Shown here: one piece after another, positions 47,608 through 60,582 of the stretch | Position numbering within the stretch: position 1 is the stretch's first letter | Layout: every line of letters begins with the position of its first letter | Source of the DNA: Chondrosia reniformis | Taxonomy: Eukaryota; Porifera; Demospongiae; Chondrillida; Chondrillidae | Length of the DNA: 64,000 nt | Direction of reading: 5' to 3' | Assembly (NCBI GenBank): GCA_947172415.1 | Contig: OX359196.1 | Coordinates: forward strand, 3,102,501 to 3,166,500 | Notes under the pieces: model-generated | Seen by the model: the letters and a program-made list of their open reading frames with translations, nothing else | What the model was told of the DNA's origin: nothing | Database searches by the model: none | Position numbers and translations under genes: made by a program

Positions 47608-47696
47608 CAAGTATTTCGAGTTTAAAAACTCGTGGGGCTCCCGCCCCCCGAATTAACTCGAACTACTTGGCCGTATCGTTGAGATTTAATATATAT
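47608..47696 (-). mobile_element. Element B, copy 3 (reverse, 5'-truncated, hairpin end only)
   Basis: The terminal hairpin (47,608-47,669, CAAGTATTTCGAG pairing with CTCGAACTACTTG) is followed by GGCCGTATCGTTGAGATTTA, matching the 3' end of element B in reverse. The rest of the element is absent. Confidence 0.75.
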
Positions 47697-48433
47697 AGTA
47701 AATATAACTAGTACTAGTAAATAAAACTAGTTCATGCAACTAGTACATCAAAATACTACACACCACTAATACATACAACTAGTACACACTACTAGTACAA
47801 ACAACTAGGACATAAAACTAGTACATCCACCTACTACATATGACTAGTACATACACATATACCTAGAAATTATAAATAGTGCATACAACTAGTAGAGATA
47901 ACTAGTACACAAGCATATAACTAGTACATACACATATAACTGATGCTTATAAATAGTACATACACATTGTACATGCACCTAGTACATGCAATTAGTACAT
48001 AAACTAGAAACTAGTATAAACAAGTAGCTCATAGAACGAGTACATAATACTAGAACGTACAACTTGTAAATACAAGTAGTACATAGCTACTACATACAAG
48101 TAAAAGCAACTAGGGCATATAACTAGTACATTCACCTACTACATATAACTAGTACATACACATATATCCAATTAATATAAATAGTACGTGCAACTAGTAC
48201 ATACACCTAGTTCATAAAACTAGTACATACAATTAGTACATACAACAAGTACCTTCCTAGTACCAAGTATAACTAGTACAAGAACCTACAACTAGTACAT
48301 TCAACTAGTACATTCAACTAGAATATACAACTAGTTTATACATACAACTGGGACATATAACTAGTATATACACACACCTACTACATATAACTAATACATA
48401 AAAATATAACTAGTACATATAAATAATACAAAC
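47697..48433 (-). repeat. 13-bp satellite, right arm, segment 5
   Basis: Reverse-orientation 13-mers, more degenerate than average. No gene is visible. Confidence 0.9.
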
Positions 48434-48458
48434 AGGGGGACCCTTTAATAAAGTTCGG
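48434..48458 (-). repeat. 123-bp satellite fragment, left piece of an island
   Basis: GGGGGACCCTTTAATAAAG plus TTCGGC matches the GGGGACCCTTTAATCGGATTCGGC part of the 123-bp monomer in the right-arm orientation. Element B copy 2 separates it from the remaining island. Confidence 0.65.
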
Positions 48459-48519
48459 CAGCCCCCTCTATTGTTTTCATAACACGATTTATGTATTTCT
48501 TCATGATACGGATATATAC

Positions 48520-48550
<31 letters not shown>

Positions 48551-48860
48551 AGTATATATATAATACGAGTTCATAGGCAACTATTATAACACATTTTATA
48601 CGTCGATAGATGTATAATATGAGTTCAAACGCAACTATTGTAACACTTAATTTATACGTCAATACATCGATTTTGCAAATGGTGGCGTTCAGGTAGCTTT
48701 AGTTAACGAAGCTTTTCTGTCGCTATTCATTATTTTTAGGACACTTAAGCGTCCTCAATCGTTAGGATTAAGAGTAATATGTCAAAGCCCAATGATGCGG
48801 CCAAGTAGTTCGAGTAAATTCGGGGGGCAGCAGCCCGAGTTTTTAAACTCGAATTACTTG
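48459..48860 (+). mobile_element. Element B, copy 2, near full length, with terminal hairpin
   Basis: It aligns end to end with copy 1 at 4,797-5,174: the CAGCCCCCTCTATT start, the palindrome AGGACACTTAAGCGTCCT and the hairpin at 48,802-48,860. It differs by an expanded (TA)n tract at about 48,512-48,562. It sits inside a 123-bp satellite island, which appears to be its insertion target. Confidence 0.8.
48512..48562. repeat. (TA)n microsatellite inside element B copy 2
   Basis: Alternating TA with a few G and C interruptions. Copy 1 has a much shorter tract at the same place, so the repeat expanded in this copy. Confidence 0.85.
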
Positions 48861-49033
48861 GCTACAGATTCATAGCCTATATGTTTGAAATCGGCAGCCA
48901 TTTTAACTCGGAGATAAGTCGTAGATCTTTGGGGACACTTTTATCGAGTTCGGTGGCCTATTTTATCCTAGGAACGGTCTTTGGTACGCTTTCAGAGCCC
49001 ATATTTTCGAAATTTGTAGATTTTAACTCAGAG
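48861..49033 (-). repeat. 123-bp satellite island within the 13-bp array
   Basis: About 1.4 diverged monomers (TTCATAGCCTATATG, CGGCAGCCATTTTAACTCGG, GTCGTAGATCTTTGGGGACA) in the same orientation as the main right array, about 13.5 kb beyond its end. Their divergence resembles that of the edge monomers at 34.6-35.3 kb. Confidence 0.8.
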
Positions 49034-52000
49034 ATATATACAACTAATACATACAACTAGGTTATAACCAGTACATACAACTAGTACATAAAATTAGTTC
49101 ATACAATTAGAACATACAACTATTACATACAACTAGTACATACAACTATAACATTCAACTAGTACAGACAACTTGTACGTACAACTAGTAAATATAACCA
49201 GTGCTAGTATGTACAACTAGTATATACAACTAGTGCCTACAGTTAGTATATATTACCTTTACTTGTACATTCCACTAGTTAATCCTACTAGTACACACAA
49301 CTATTATATACAACTAGTACATAACTAGTACATACAACTGGTACATACAACTATTATATACATTTGACTAGTACATATAAGTAGTACCTACAAATATTTA
49401 ATATAACTAGTACTTGTACATTCACTAATACCTACTTAATATCTGGTATTACTAGTACTAGAAACCTACAACTAGTACATACAACAAGTACATACACCTA
49501 GTATATAACTAGTCCATACAGGTGTTACATACAACTAGTCTATACAATTAGAACATACAACTACTACATACAACTAGTACATACAACTAGTACATACAAT
49601 TAGTACCTACAACTATAACATTCAATAAGTCCATGAAACTAGTACCTACAACTAGTAAATATAACTAGTGCTAGTACATACAACTAGCACCTACCTAGTA
49701 CCTAGTATAACTAGTACTATAACCTACAAGTAGTACATATACTAGTATATACAAATAGTACACACAACTAGACCATATAAATAGTACATACCATATTATA
49801 TATAACTAGTACATACCACTAGTTCATACAACTACCACATACAACTAGTACCTATGACTATAACATACACATTTACCTAGTACATATATATAGTCTATAC
49901 AACTAGTACATTAAACTAGAACTCCCACTATGACGATTAATTATTTCACACAATTAGTACATACATCTAGTACATACAACTAGTCCATACAATTAGTGCT
50001 ACAACCAGTTCAAACAACTAGTAAATATAACTTTTAAATATAACTAATATATATAACTTGTACTAGAACATACAACTAGTACACACAACTAGTTACTAGT
50101 ACGTAAAACTAGTACATACAACTAGAACATATAACTAGTACATGCGGCTTGTACATACAACTAGTACATGCAACTAGTCTATATAACTACTTACAAATAG
50201 TCCATACAGCTAGTACTTCCAACTAGTAAATACAGATTATTACTAAATCATACACCTGGTACATACAACTTGTATATACATCTAGTTCCTATAACTAGTG
50301 CATGCAATTAATTACTACTTCATAAAACTACTACATACAATTATTACATATACCTAGTACATACATCTAGTACATACAACTAGTGCATACAAGTAGTACA
50401 TTCAACTAGTACATACATCTACTTACTAATACATACAACTAGTACATGCCACGAGTACATAAAACTATTAAGTACAACTAGTAAATATGAAAAGTACACA
50501 CAACTAGTACATTCAAGTACTTAATATAACTACATGCAACTAGTTCAAACAACTAGAACATACAACTAGTATATACTGATAGTTACTAGAACACAAAACT
50601 AGTACATGCAACTTCTACATGCAACTAGGGAATAAAACTAGTACATACAACTAGTACATACAATAAGTACATACAACTAGTACATATAACTAGTACATGC
50701 AACCACTAGCTAGTACATACAACTAGTACATACACCTATTACATACAACTAGTATATATAACTTGTACCTAAAACACTTACACACAACTAGTTCATACAA
50801 CTAGTAAAAACAGATTGTTAATAGTACATACAATTAGTACATACAACTAGTACATAAAGCTAGTAGATACAACTAGTACATATAACTAGTACATACAACT
50901 ACTAACTAGAACATATATACAACTAATGCATGTAACTAGTACATACAACAAGTATATACATAAAACTAGTACCTACAACTAATCCATACAACTAGTACAT
51001 TCAACTAGCTGCTAGTACATACAACTACTACATAAAACTAATGCATATAACTAGTAGATACAGCTACTTGCTAGTTCAAACAACTAGGGCATACAACTAG
51101 TACATTCAAGTAGCTACTGGTGCATACAACTAGTTCATAACACTAGTACATATAACTAGTAGTTACAACTACTTACTAGTACATACAACTTCAACATTCA
51201 ACTAGTACATATAACTAGTAAATTCAACTATTGCAAACAACTAGTATTTACAACTAGTATATTCAACAAGTACATACAATTGGAACCTACAATTAGTACA
51301 TACAACCCGTTTATACAACTTTATAGTTCTTACAACTAGTATTACTACTAGGACATAGAACTAGTACATATAACCAGTACATATAACTTGTTCGTACAAG
51401 TAGTACATACAACTAGTTACTTCTACATACAACTAGTACATACAACTAGAAAATACAACTAGTACCTAAAACTAGTACATACAGCTAGTACATACAACTA
51501 GTACATATAACTAGTACATACAACTAGTACATATAACTAGTAACTAGAACATGCAACTAGTACATTCAACTAGGACATACAACTAGTAGCTAGGACATAC
51601 AGCTAGTACATATAACTAGTGCACACACCTATTTCACACAAGGAGTACATAAAAGTTATACATAGAACTAGTACATACAATTAGTACATACAACTAGTTA
51701 CTAGTACATCCAACTAGGACATACAACTAGTACAAACAACTAGTACTTATAACTAGTACAAACAGCTAGTACATACAACGAGTACAAATAACTAGTGCAT
51801 AAAACAATTTCACACAACTAGTACATAGAACTAGTAAATATAAGTACATACAATTAGTATTTACAACTAGTACATAAACACAGATTGTTACAAGTACATA
51901 CACCTTGTACATACAACTAGTTCATAAAACTATAACATACAAATAGTACATACACCTAGTACATATAAGTACATTCAACTAGTATATATAACTAGTACAT

Positions 52001-52307
52001 ACAATTAGTAAACACAGATTGTTACTAGTACATACAACTAGTACATATAATTAGTACATGCAACTACCAACTAGAACATCTATACAACTAGTATATACGA
52101 CTAGTACATTTTACAAGTAACTATAGCTAGTAAATATAACTGGTACATCCAACTACTTACTAGTACATACAACTAATACATACAATTAGAACAAAAACTA
52201 CTATATATACCTATTAGTTACAACAATTACACAGAACCAGGACTTACAACTAGTACATATAACTACATACAACTAGTTCTAACAACTAATACATAAACTA
52301 GTAAAAA
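49034..52307 (-). repeat. 13-bp satellite, right arm, segment 6
   Basis: Reverse-orientation 13-mers with frequent variants; no insertion and no gene is visible. Confidence 0.93.
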
Positions 52308-52513
52308 CAAGTATTTCGAGTTTAAAAACTCGTGGGGCTGCCGCCCCCCAAATTAACTCAAACTACTTGGCCGCATCATTGGGATTTAATATATATATTT
52401 GTAATACTAACGATTGAGGACGCTTAAGTGTCCTGAACTTTTTAAATAATGATGGAAAAGCTTCGTTAACTAAAGCTTCCTGAACGCCGCCATTTGCAAT
52501 ATCGATGTATTGC
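52308..52513 (-). mobile_element. Element B, copy 4 (reverse, 5'-truncated)
   Basis: The hairpin at 52,308-52,369 is followed in reverse order by the palindrome AGGACGCTTAAGTGTCCT and CGCCGCCATTTGC, and the copy ends at TATCGATGTATTG. About half of the element remains. A TTTTT tract flanks the hairpin side, as in the other copies. Confidence 0.8.
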
Positions 52514-55500
52514 CAACAACTAGTACATTCAGATAGTACATAAAACTAGTACATACAACTATTTACTAGTAGACACAACAATCACACACAACTAGTACAC
52601 AACTAGTCCATATACTTACAAACAAATATTCCATACAGCTAGTATTTACAACTAGTAAATACAGAAAGTTACTAATTCATACACCTAGTACACACAAGTA
52701 GTACATACAACTGGTACATATAACTAGTGCATGCAACTAATTACTAGTACATACAAACACCACAAACAATCAGCTCTTACAACTAGTACATACAACTAGT
52801 ACCTCCAACTAGTTCTTATAACTAGTGCATACAACTACTTACTAGAACACATATACAACTAGTACATACAACTAGTACATAAAAGTAGTACATACAACTA
52901 GTAATTACAACTAATAAATATAACTAGTACGTACAACAATTACACGCAACTAGAACATGAAACTAGTAAATAGAACTAGAACATACAACTTGTACATGCA
53001 ACTAGTACATACAACTATTTACTAGTACGTACAATTAGTACATACAACTAGTACATATAACTACTACATACAGCTAGTACATAAAACTAATACATGTTAC
53101 TAATAGATACAAAAATTACACACAACTAGTACAACTATTACATATACCAACAAACAAATATTCCATACAGCTAGAACTTAAAACTAGTAAATACAGATTG
53201 TTACTAATTCATACACCTAGTACATACAACTAGTACATACAACTAGTACATACAATTAGTTCTTACAACTATTACATATTACTAGTAAATACATCTAGTT
53301 CATAAAACTTTATACCACTAGTACATAAAATTAGTACATACAATTAGTAAATACAAGTAGTACATTCAACTAGTTACTTCTACAACAACTAGTACCAACA
53401 ACAATTGCACACAATTAGTAAATACAATTAATACATATAACTAGTGCATACAACAAGTATATACAACTAGTATCTAGTACATAAAACTAGTATATAAAGC
53501 TAGTACATAAAACTAGTACATACAGCTAGAACTTACATCTAGTTACTAGTAAATACAACTAGTTCTAGTTACTAGTACATAAAACTATTAAACAACAATA
53601 GTACATATAACTAGTACATGCAACAACTTACTAGTACATACAACGAGTACATACAATTAGTACATACATATAGTACACACAGCTAGTACTTACATCTAGT
53701 TACTAGTACATACAACTAGTATATACAACTAGTACATATAAATAGTACATACAACAATTACACATAACTAGTACCTATATAAAATTAGTCCATATAACTA
53801 TAAACAAACAACTTGTATATACAACCAGTACATTCACCTAGTACATACAACTGGGACATATAACTAGTGCGTGCAACAACTCACTAGTAGATACAACTAG
53901 TAAATACAATTAGTACATACAAATAGTTTATATAACAAGTGCATACAACAATTACACAAACCTACTACATACAACTAGAACATATCTCAACTTACAACTA
54001 GTACATACAACTAGTACATACAACTATTACACAAAAATAGTACACACAACTAGTACATATAACTAGTACATGCAACTACTTATATACTAGTAAATACAAT
54101 TAAAACTTACAACTAGTAACTACAACTACTAAATATAACTAGTACATACAACAATTACACACAACTAGTACATACAACTAGTACATACAACTAGTGCATA
54201 CAATTAGTACATATAACTGGTGCAGGCAACTACTTATTAGTAAAAACAACTAGTAGAGACAATTAGTACATACAACTACTACATACAGTTAGTACATACA
54301 ATGAGCACATATAACTAGTATATACAGCTAGTACATACATCTAGTTACTAGTACATACAACTAGTACACACAGCTAGTACATACATCTAGTTACTGGTAC
54401 ATACAACTAGTACATACAACTAATACATACAACTGGTACATATAACTAGTACATGCAACTACTTACTAGTACATAACAACTAGTACATGCAACTAGTACA
54501 TGCAACTAGTACATATAACTACTACATACAACTACTTACTAGTACATACAACTATTATATACAATGAGCACATCTAACTAGTACATACAGCTAGTACATA
54601 CATCTAGTTACTAGTACATACAACTAGTACATACAATAAGTACATTCAACCAGTTACTACTACAACAACTAGTACCAACAACAATTGCACACAATTAATA
54701 AATACAATTAATACATATAACTAGTGCATACAACAAGTATATACAACTAGTATCTAGTACATAAAACTAGTATATAAAGCCAGTACATAAAACTAGTACA
54801 TACAGCTAGAACTTACATCTAGTTACTAGTAAATACAACTAGTGTATACAACTAGTACATATAAATAGTACATACAACAATTACACATAACTAGTACCTA
54901 TATAAAATTAGTCCATATAACTATAAACAAACAACTTGTATATACAACCAGTACATTCATCTAGTACATACAACTGGGACATATAACAAGTACGTGCAAC
55001 AACTCACTAGTAGATACAACTAGTACATAAAATTAGTACATACAAATAGTTTATATAACAAGTGCATACAACAATTACACAAACCTACTACATACAACTA
55101 GAACATATCTCAACTTACAACTAGTACATACAACTAGTACATACAACTATTACACAAAAATAGTACACACAACTAGTACATATAACTAGTACATGCAACT
55201 ACTTATATACTAGTAAATACAATTAAAACTTACAACTAGTAACTACAACTACTAAATATAACTAGTACATACAACAATTACACACAACTAGTACATACAA
55301 CTAGTACATACAACTAGTGCATACAATTAGTACATATAACTGGTGCAGGCAACTACTTATTAGTAAAAACAACTAGTAGAGACAATTAGTACATACAACT
55401 ACTACATACAGTTAGTACATACAATGAGCACATATAACTAGTATATACAGCTAGTACATACATCTAGTTACTAGTACATACAACTAGTACATACAGCTGG

Positions 55501-56073
55501 TACATACATCTCGTTACTGGTACATACAACTAGTACATACAACTAGTACATACAACTGGTACATATAACTAGTACATGCAACTACTTACTAGTACATAAC
55601 AACTAGTACATGCAACTAGTACATACAACTAGTACATATAACTAGTACATGCAACTACAAACTAGAACATCTATACAACTAGTACATACGACTAGTACAT
55701 TTAACTAGTAACTCCAACTAGTAAATATAACTAGTACATATACAAATTTTTCACAACTAGTACATACAACTAGTACATATAACTAGAACATGCAACTACT
55801 TACTAGTACATACAACTAATATATACAATGAGCACATATAACTAGTACATACAGCTAGTACATACATCTAGTTACTAGTACAAACAACTAGTACATACAA
55901 CTAGTACATACAACTGGTACATATAACTAGTACATGCAACTACTTCCTAGTACATACCACTAGTACATAAAATTATTATATAAAACTAGTACATATAACT
56001 AGTACATAACACAATTACATACAATTTGTACATACAACTAGTAAACACAGATTGTTACTAGTACATACAACAA
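52514..56073 (-). repeat. 13-bp satellite, right arm, segment 7, with an approximately 1.1-1.3 kb duplication
   Basis: Reverse-orientation 13-mers. A long block is repeated: ACAATTGCACACAATTA at 53,401 and 54,681, CACATAACTAGTACCTATAT at 53,761 and 54,884, and TGCAGGCAACTACTTATTAG at 54,221 and 55,344. The shift is 1,280 bp in the first part and 1,123 bp in the rest, so the copies differ by an indel of about 157 bp. Confidence 0.9.
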
Positions 56074-58312
56074 GGATAGGTTTGGTGTTGTTGAAGAATG
56101 AGCGCCATCAGTGGTCCTGTTAACTGTTGCGAACTGTCAAACACCAAGTTTGCGGACTTGGTGGGGTTGGGAATACCAAGGCCACCCAGTCTAGTGGGAA
56201 GTGCTAACAGGTCTCTCTCTTGTTCCGTGAAGGCACTTCTACTTGTGAGAGCTGGTAAGCATTTGTAGCACATGGCATTCTCAAGAGGCTGAAAGAGGTC
56301 ATGATGTTGGGGATCATTCTCGACAAGTACGTCCACTTACTGGAGAGGCCATGTGTCATAGCAGCGTATGCTGCATGCGGCTGGCTTCTGGCAAGAGCTG
56401 CCAACCGCTCCACTTCTCTTACCCACTCCTGAACCTTGCCTGTCACATATGTCTCCACAAAGGTCTGAGACCCCAGTGCAGCCCCTAGATGTTTCTGCCC
56501 TTCTCTGGTAATCTGCACATCAAGTGCCTTGAAACAGTTCAGCAGCCCGGGCTGTATGTTCCTCCTTGACAAAGAGCCATGACTTTGAGGCATTCGCATG
56601 ATAACCGAAGTCTGGTCAAATCTCCTCCTTTATCCCACCAATGTTTAAGCTGATGGAGTTGGCCACCGGCAGAGGCATCATCAGCGAACCAAACTTGTTT
56701 TACCTGACTCAACTTGTCCAGTTTGTGGATGAGAGGTATAGTGGCAATGGCACACATTGCTATTGCCAGGGGATCACCCTGAGTCGTACCCTCTCTGGAG
56801 TAAATAACTTCTCCGTCAACAAAGAGCTGGGCATCAGCACGGTATGTATTCACTTTTGCAAGGGCAATTGACGGGCAGAGACGCAAGACGTTCTGAAGGG
56901 CAACTTGTCTGTTCAGGGAGTTGAAGGCGTTCATTGCATCTACCAGCAGTACTGCTCCGATGTTGGCATCTTGGACTTGTGGGCCTGCAGCAGCCAACAC
57001 TGCTTTGGCAATAATCCTTCTGACCACTTCACCCATCCCTACTGGTCTAATCCCAGGACATTTGTCTAGGGCCACTAGTCTACAGGCAGTGAAGGCATCC
57101 AGGCCGATGGGATCCACAAATTGCTGGCAGATGTGACGTACTACCATAGTCACTGCTTCACGCAGGTCCACCGACTCCTTTCTAATTGATGACAGAAGGC
57201 GCCTCCCACCAGCAGCATCCATTCCTGATGGCCCTGCAGCCCCATTTGTTCTTAGGGCAATATGATGTATTAGAAGGCCATTAATCTGTTCATATAGGAT
57301 AGGATGGGGAGTCTCTTGGTGGAATATTCTTCATTTATAACTACAGACATCTTGAGGGATTGGGCTTCCGGATGCTTTTCCATCAATACCTCCCGAACAG
57401 TCCTACTTTCACCAGCACCACCTGGGACACAACTGTCTAGGCTCAGTCTCCCTCCTCTGCTGTGATCTCTCAGAAGTCGAATGGCCACTCGAATATTGCT
57501 CATGAACATGAGGTTGGCAAAGGAACCTGTGCTTCGGACTTTTCTCTGGAGAGGGAGTTGGTTCTGGATAGTGCACCCTTCATGAAGGGCATCAATATCT
57601 CCATTTTCCACGATGTCACTCTGCACTCTAGGCATATAGAATGCTCCTTTGTTTTGGCAGATCTATGTGGCTTCTGAAGTAGTAAGGCGGTCATTGTCAT
57701 CACACACTTAAGGGCAATTTGTTCCAGCGGAGAATTCTGGGTATAGGCATGGTATAGGTGACCCATTCTGAAACGAAAGCTTTACCCACCTCACCCGAGG
57801 GAACCTTAAAAAGGTTTCCACGCCAATGGACAGTTTATGCGTAGGCATGATTTATCACTTCTGTTAATGCGGCTCCATCTACCTCACCCCATTTGAAGTT
57901 TGGCTCCTGGACTGCTGTAAATGATGGCAGGATGTTCGATGAGTCCTGGATATCCTCAACATATTCAAGGTTCTGGCCATCCAGGGTTGCTCCTGGGGTA
58001 TCCTGGGTATCTGGTACGGCCAATATACTGACAGGAACAGAGTCGGTTGGGTTGTGTTCTTCTTGAACAGCCGTACTGTCTGATCCATCACCATTTGCAC
58101 CTTGATGGACGTCAATGTTGCAGCAACGTCCTCTTCTTATTGGGAGACAATCAGAGCAGCGATTCCTTGATCAAGGAAAGGAACAATTTAGACATCTGCC
58201 GCTACCATTGCACCGGCAGCAGATTGGTATTCTTCTCGAAATCTCAGTGCGATTCTCAATCAATCACTCAATCAAAACACGAGGTGTCGCCATATATTTT
58301 TCACATATTATG
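56074..58312 (-). pseudogene. Dead LINE-like retroelement: Cys-rich N-terminus plus reverse transcriptase
   Basis: A degenerate coding region on the minus strand. It begins near 58,224 with a Cys-rich, zinc-finger-like segment (CCRCNGSGRCLNC, then CSDC and GRCC), interrupted by a TGA. A linker follows (to ILPSFTAVQEPNFKWGEVDG, ending in TAA near 57,837), then an upstream helical region. The RT domain spans 57,222-56,539: fingers motif PGIRPVGMGEVVRR (residues 56-69 of that 227-codon frame), motif A LLVDAMNAFNSLNR with Asp95, motif B EGTTQGDP (144-151), and motif C FADD (179-182) carrying the catalytic Asp pair. Downstream, HLGAALGSQTF (near 56,480) and LPTRLGGLGIPNPTK (near 56,180) continue the protein in two other frames. 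I count at least two stops and five frameshifts, for example near 57,310 and 56,600. The 3' end is cut at the satellite border near 56,073. The motif set fits non-LTR elements; the clade is uncertain. Confidence 0.85.
56539..57285 (-). pseudogene. Reverse transcriptase domain of the dead retroelement
   Basis: This is the longest uninterrupted frame in the island. Before its first Met (57,222) the same frame already reads ALRTNGAAGPSG, so the true domain starts upstream, across a frameshift near 57,310. The fingers motif (PQVQDA at residues 81-86) passes to motif A after only a few residues. Related proteins, as I recall them, have a longer segment here, so an in-frame deletion of roughly 25 residues is likely. 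The catalytic Asp residues are kept, but the flanking breaks make an active enzyme very unlikely. Confidence 0.85.
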
Positions 58313-59326
58313 CATGCAACTAGTATATACAACTAGTAAATACAGATTCTCACTAGTACATACACCTAGTACATACAACTAGTACATACAACCAGTCTAT
58401 ATAACTAGTTTATGCAACTACTTTCTAATACATACAACTAGTGCATGCAACTAGTAAATACAACAAGTACATACAACTAGTACATACAACCAGAGCATAC
58501 AACTAGTACATACATCTGGTACAACAACTAGGGCATAGAATTAGTACATATAACCAGTACGTATAACTAATCCTTATAACTACTACACATAACTAGTACA
58601 TACAACTATAACATATAACTAGTACATACATATATAACTAGTACATATATATAGTACATAAAACTAGAACATACTACTAGTACACACAACTGATATATAC
58701 ATAAAACTAGTATATATACATAAAATTGTTACATGAAAAACTAGTGCATACAATTAGTACATACAATTAGAACATGCAACCACTACTTACAATTGAGTAC
58801 ATACAACTACAACCTCCACCTAGTGAATATAAGAAGATCTAGTACATACAACTAGAACATACAACTAGTATTGTGTACTTACAACTAGTACATACAACTA
58901 TGTAATACATTCAAATAGTACTTTCCATTAGTACATACAACTAGTACAAACAATTTATATATACAATTAGTACATAAAATTAGTAAATACCACAAATACA
59001 TACTACTAGTATAAACAACTAGTACATGCAACTAGCGAACGCTATTAGTACATACAACTAGTACTACAACTGGGGCATAAAACTAGTACATATAACCCTA
59101 CATATAACTAGTCCATATAACTGGTAAATAACTAGTACATACAACTAGTTCATACGACTAGTACATAGATCTAGTACATATAACCAGTACATATAACTAG
59201 TCCATTTAACTAGTACACATAACTAGTACATACAACTATTACATACAACTAGTACATACGACTGATTCATACAACTAGTACATACAACATGTACATAGAA
59301 CTAGTACATAGAACTAGTACATATAC
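58313..59326 (-). repeat. 13-bp satellite between the two retroelement islands
   Basis: About 1 kb of reverse-orientation 13-mers with variants. No gene is visible. Confidence 0.95.
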
Positions 59327-60582
59327 TTTAGAAACAAAGCCTTAATGGAGAACCTTGTTACTTCTTGCCTTAGTTCACTAAGGCAAGGAGTATCTGGCTT
59401 GGACAACCCTCAGTCAGTTATGTTTTCCTTTCTTTGGGTTTTTAGCCAGAAGCCTCGGCTTTGCCTCCTTCCGGCAGCAGCAGACAGATGCACGTCGGGC
59501 CAAAGTTGACCGTCATAATAGGAGGGAGTACCTCCATACACAAATCCACCACTACTTTCCAGAGGTCGACAGGCAAGGACTGGGACAGGACTACTTATCG
59601 TCCAGGCCCCAATCCCTCAACAGATAGATGTCGCCTCAATATCCTTACAGCCGAGCAGAGAACCGTTCTCTGCATCGCTCTCATCACTTCTACTACACCT
59701 CTTGACAGCTTTGGAATTCTCCTTAGGTCTTCCAGGAGCGTGTCCACTGTCCCCAAAGCACCAATTATCATCGGGACTACCTTAATTCGGTAGCCCCTAA
59801 ATTGTTTCCTCATATCAGCCACCAGCTTCTGGTACTTTTGGAACTTCTCTTGCCATCTTCCATTAATATTGCTGTCAGTAGGAACTGACATCTCAATACT
59901 GAAGATGACCTTACATAGCCGATCCTCAACCACTAAGTCTGGCCTTCTTTCTGTCATTTCTTCTTCTGTAGGGATACTAGGATCCCACAAGATTTTGACA
60001 GCCCTATTCTCATAGACTGGTTTTGCTTCTAGTTTGTACCAGGGCTCTTCCTGCTTGAATCCATATTCTTTCAACAGTCTCAACAACACTATCAGTATTG
60101 CCCGGTCATGTCTCTATTTGTAGAGAGAAAATCCCTTGGGCTAACACATGTTTAGTATGTGTTTGACCATTTCCATAGCCTTGCCACATTCTCTGCACAT
60201 TTGGAGGCTAGAATTCTTCAGAATCCTATTTTGGTTCCACCTAGTATGCAGCACATCATCTTGGGCTCCGAGAATCAGAGCCCCAGTTTGAGGTCTGAGT
60301 CTCCCCTCAGAAAGCTACACATAAGACTCCCTATTTGTGACTTGTCTGTGGTATGAGCCTTAGTGAGACGTTTCGGCTAGGTTACTTTTTAACCTTTCAG
60401 TCTGAGCCTCCCGGAGCTCACATGCCACTCTCCTCCATTCTTGTACACTATTTTGTGATGGATCTGTCTTCAGCCACATTTCCGGTTCTAGTTCTATTCC
60501 GTGGCTTCTCAGTATCAATCTGGCTTTTTTAAGACAGTCCTCCTCTGCTTTGAGCACTCCAGCCACTTTTGGTGTTGGTACA
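59327..60582 (-). pseudogene. Dead LINE C-terminal part: CCHC knuckle and restriction-like endonuclease-type domain
   Basis: On the minus strand, a first frame (60,566-60,360; SHGIELEPEMWLKTDP) stops, then another frame reads TGALILGAQDDVLHTRW (near 60,270-60,220). Next comes a knuckle CRECGKAMEMVKHILNMC (about 60,145-60,198), spacing C-x2-C-x8-H-x4-C. TAG stops follow at the end of the knuckle and near 60,115. The frame then continues as RHDRAILIV into 60,089-59,595: LWDPSIP (residues 35-41), ERRPDLVVED (47-56), FSIEMSVPTD (63-72), QKYQKL (84-89) and VVPMIIGALGT (104-114). The RPD...E...K-x-x-K-Y order matches the C-terminal endonuclease-like domain of R2/NeSL-type LINEs. The RT part is absent, and this is a different element from the neighbour at 56-58 kb. 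At least one frameshift and two stops make it dead. Confidence 0.8.
59364..59387. repeat. Perfect 10-bp stem-loop at the retroelement 3' end
   Basis: CTTGCCTTAG, loop TTCA, CTAAGGCAAG. It lies about 200 bp downstream (minus strand) of the endonuclease-like frame, in the likely 3' untranslated region, where LINE RNAs often carry structure recognised by the reverse transcriptase (inference). Confidence 0.7.

Noticed and set aside
48512..48562. Replication origin or promoter in the A/T-rich tract
   Set aside because: It is a simple TA microsatellite expansion inside element B; copy 1 has only a short tract.
56641..58382. Plus-strand frames of 71-111 codons in the retroelement island
   Set aside because: They are antisense shadows of the minus-strand reverse transcriptase coding region, which has the conserved motifs.
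59461..60356. Plus-strand frames of 65 and 110 codons
   Set aside because: They are antisense to the minus-strand LINE C-terminal region with its knuckle and RPD motif.
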